From: a virus
Virus record (IMG/VR): IMGVR_UViG_3300020438_002795
Location: 1-24,125 of that record
DNA: 24,125 nt
Reading direction: 5' to 3' (one strand)
The notes beneath the pieces were generated by a model. The model saw nothing but the letters and a program-made list of their open reading frames with translations. It was not told where the DNA came from and made no database searches. Every line of letters begins with the position of its first letter. Position 1 is the first letter of the stretch. Shown here piece by piece: positions 23,037 through 24,125 of the stretch. A program made the position numbers and the translations under genes.

Positions 23037-24101
23037 TTATTGGTAAGGGTTAATATCCAAATACTTGCCCCATTCACTATAGTAATGGCGCATACCAACT
23101 TCATCATGTATAGTACCGTTCTCATGTCTACCATGCAGTACACGTCTGTTCTCTGTACCTTCACGCATAGTTGTTCCTTGCCCAGCAACTCCAATTAGAT
23201 CCTCATGGAGGTTGCGACCAAATGGTCCCCATATACTGTTGTGATGTTTGATTCGTGTCAAACGTTCTTCTTTAGTATCTTTTTTTAGTCCGTATCCCCT
23301 AAACTCAATCAGTACACGGTTAGGACCTAATGGAGTTACTGAGTCTGAACGATATGCACTTCCACGTAGATTAAAATTAAATCCTGGAAACAAGTCTACC
23401 ATATACCATTGGTTAGGCGGTAGGTTAGGAAAGGACAGTTCGCCTCTATCTTCGAAGCCGTCATACTCCTCATAGTTTACTGTGAAACTGCTTACGTTTA
23501 CATGACCGTTGTCAAAAGGTATATTCTTACGTGCAAAGTATTCATCGTTGAATCCACTTACACGATTAAAGTAGTGCATGAAGTCATGATAGAATTCACT
23601 GTTAGTATCATGCCACAGTTTGTAGTTTGTATCTATAATTGCTTTGTGGTAATGGAACACTTCCATTTCTTCTGTGTCAATAGCATCAGCAATACAATCA
23701 AATGCTCCTGCTGTCCATTCTTCTACACTCTGTGTTGGATTTTTATTTAAAGTAGTCCATACCATACCTCCGTGTTTTACTTCTGTATATAACGGAGTAT
23801 AGTCATCCATTAAAAATTCTACTCGTGACATTGTTCCTGAAGGTGTATTAAACTTACCTGTATTTAGATAAGATTTAATTGTATCACCGTTATTAATTGC
23901 AATAACGTTGACACCTGCAATTTGTGTTGTTCTAAAATTACCTGGCTCAGGCATCTCAGATTTATGACACATAGGCACCCATACCTTTGAAAAGATTTGT
24001 TCTTGCTCTTGTGCAAATATTTCTGGGTTGTTATAGGCGTTGCTACTAATTGATTCTACGTTTGGTTGTGCTAACCAACTCTTATGATTACGTGGTGGCA
24101 T
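23037..24101 (-). CDS. Rieske non-haem oxygenase-like protein lacking the Rieske cluster motifs
   Basis: The 354-residue protein resembles the alpha subunit of Rieske-type oxygenases. The N-terminal entry EQEQIFSKVWVPMCHKSEMP and GNFRTTQIAGVNVIAINNGD is intact. The catalytic-domain signature NYKLWHDTNSEFYHDFMH gives candidate iron ligands H172 and H176, and HEDLIGVAGQG (D301) gives the third. However, between KSYLN (80) and VKHGGMVW (108-115), where CxH and CxxH should bind [2Fe-2S], there are only about 27 residues and no cysteine. IKHHNSIWGPFGRNLHEDL and the EWGKYLD tail suggest the methanesulfonate or choline monooxygenase-like branch, tentatively. AAGGAG precedes the ATG. TTAAATA lies at the window edge upstream and could be a late promoter. 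Confidence 0.75.
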   Translation of the reverse strand: MPPRNHKSWLAQPNVESISSNAYNNPEIFAQEQEQIFSKVWVPMCHKSEMPEPGNFRTTQIAGVNVIAINNGDTIKSYLNTGKFNTPSGTMSRVEFLMDDYTPLYTEVKHGGMVWTTLNKNPTQSVEEWTAGAFDCIADAIDTEEMEVFHYHKAIIDTNYKLWHDTNSEFYHDFMHYFNRVSGFNDEYFARKNIPFDNGHVNVSSFTVNYEEYDGFEDRGELSFPNLPPNQWYMVDLFPGFNFNLRGSAYRSDSVTPLGPNRVLIEFRGYGLKKDTKEERLTRIKHHNSIWGPFGRNLHEDLIGVAGQGTTMREGTENRRVLHGRHENGTIHDEVGMRHYYSEWGKYLDINPYQ

Positions 24102-24125
24102 GTTTTCTCCTTATGCTATATTTAA

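Noticed and set aside
1-24125. tRNA genes, integrase or attachment site, transposon
   Set aside because: No cloverleaf-like sequence, recombinase motif or terminal repeat was noticed; gaps between genes are all under 100 bp.

Overview
The window looks like part of the genome of a marine T4-like myovirus, probably a pelagiphage or a relative of the cyanophages. The evidence is AT-rich DNA, tightly packed and overlapping genes, very long low-complexity structural proteins of the kind seen in marine T4-like phages, a T4-type ATP-dependent DNA ligase, an A-type Fe-S carrier, and promoters that closely match the T4 late consensus (TATAAATACTATT). No tRNA, rRNA, CRISPR array, integrase or insertion sequence is visible. 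The host and species cannot be fixed from the sequence alone.

Layout. (1) 1-8237, minus strand: a late operon with an Fe-S carrier (IscA/ErpA type), a 2231-residue virion protein and a partial fibre-like protein with 16-residue tandem repeats that runs off the left edge. (2) 8302-8589, plus: a small zinc-ribbon protein. (3) 8590-12440, minus: a seven-gene overlapping operon with QueD-like protein, glycosyltransferase, eukaryotic-type phosphomannomutase, UV damage endonuclease, Cu/Zn superoxide dismutase, a SAP-like small protein and a one-helix membrane protein. It is driven by a perfect sigma70-type promoter and has a structured leader. (4) 12529-13762, minus: a GNGESR-motif protein and a 2OG-Fe(II) oxygenase-like protein. 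(5) 13807-16986, plus: a 1059-residue structural protein. (6) 16989-18419, minus: a 375-residue fibre-like protein and a two-helix membrane protein. (7) 18428-19732, minus: a 434-residue protein of unknown function. (8) 19803-22176, minus: DNA ligase followed by four small proteins. (9) 22251-22964, minus: four small proteins, two of them missing from simple ATG ORF calling. (10) 23037-24101, minus: a Rieske-oxygenase-like protein that lacks the Rieske cluster motifs.

Two promoter classes can be read directly. Near-consensus sigma70 promoters (TTGACA/T, 16-17 bp spacer, TATAAT/TATATT) precede the metabolic, repair and small-protein operons. T4-late-like motifs precede the structural genes and their divergent neighbours. 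In three genes the late motif sits exactly five bases before the ATG, which predicts leaderless late mRNAs. Functionally, the window combines adsorption structures with photodamage defence (UV endonuclease next to SOD), sugar metabolism (PMM with a glycosyltransferase), a 7-deazapurine/pterin enzyme and Fe-S handling. Several proteins keep a family fold but have lost its metal ligands.
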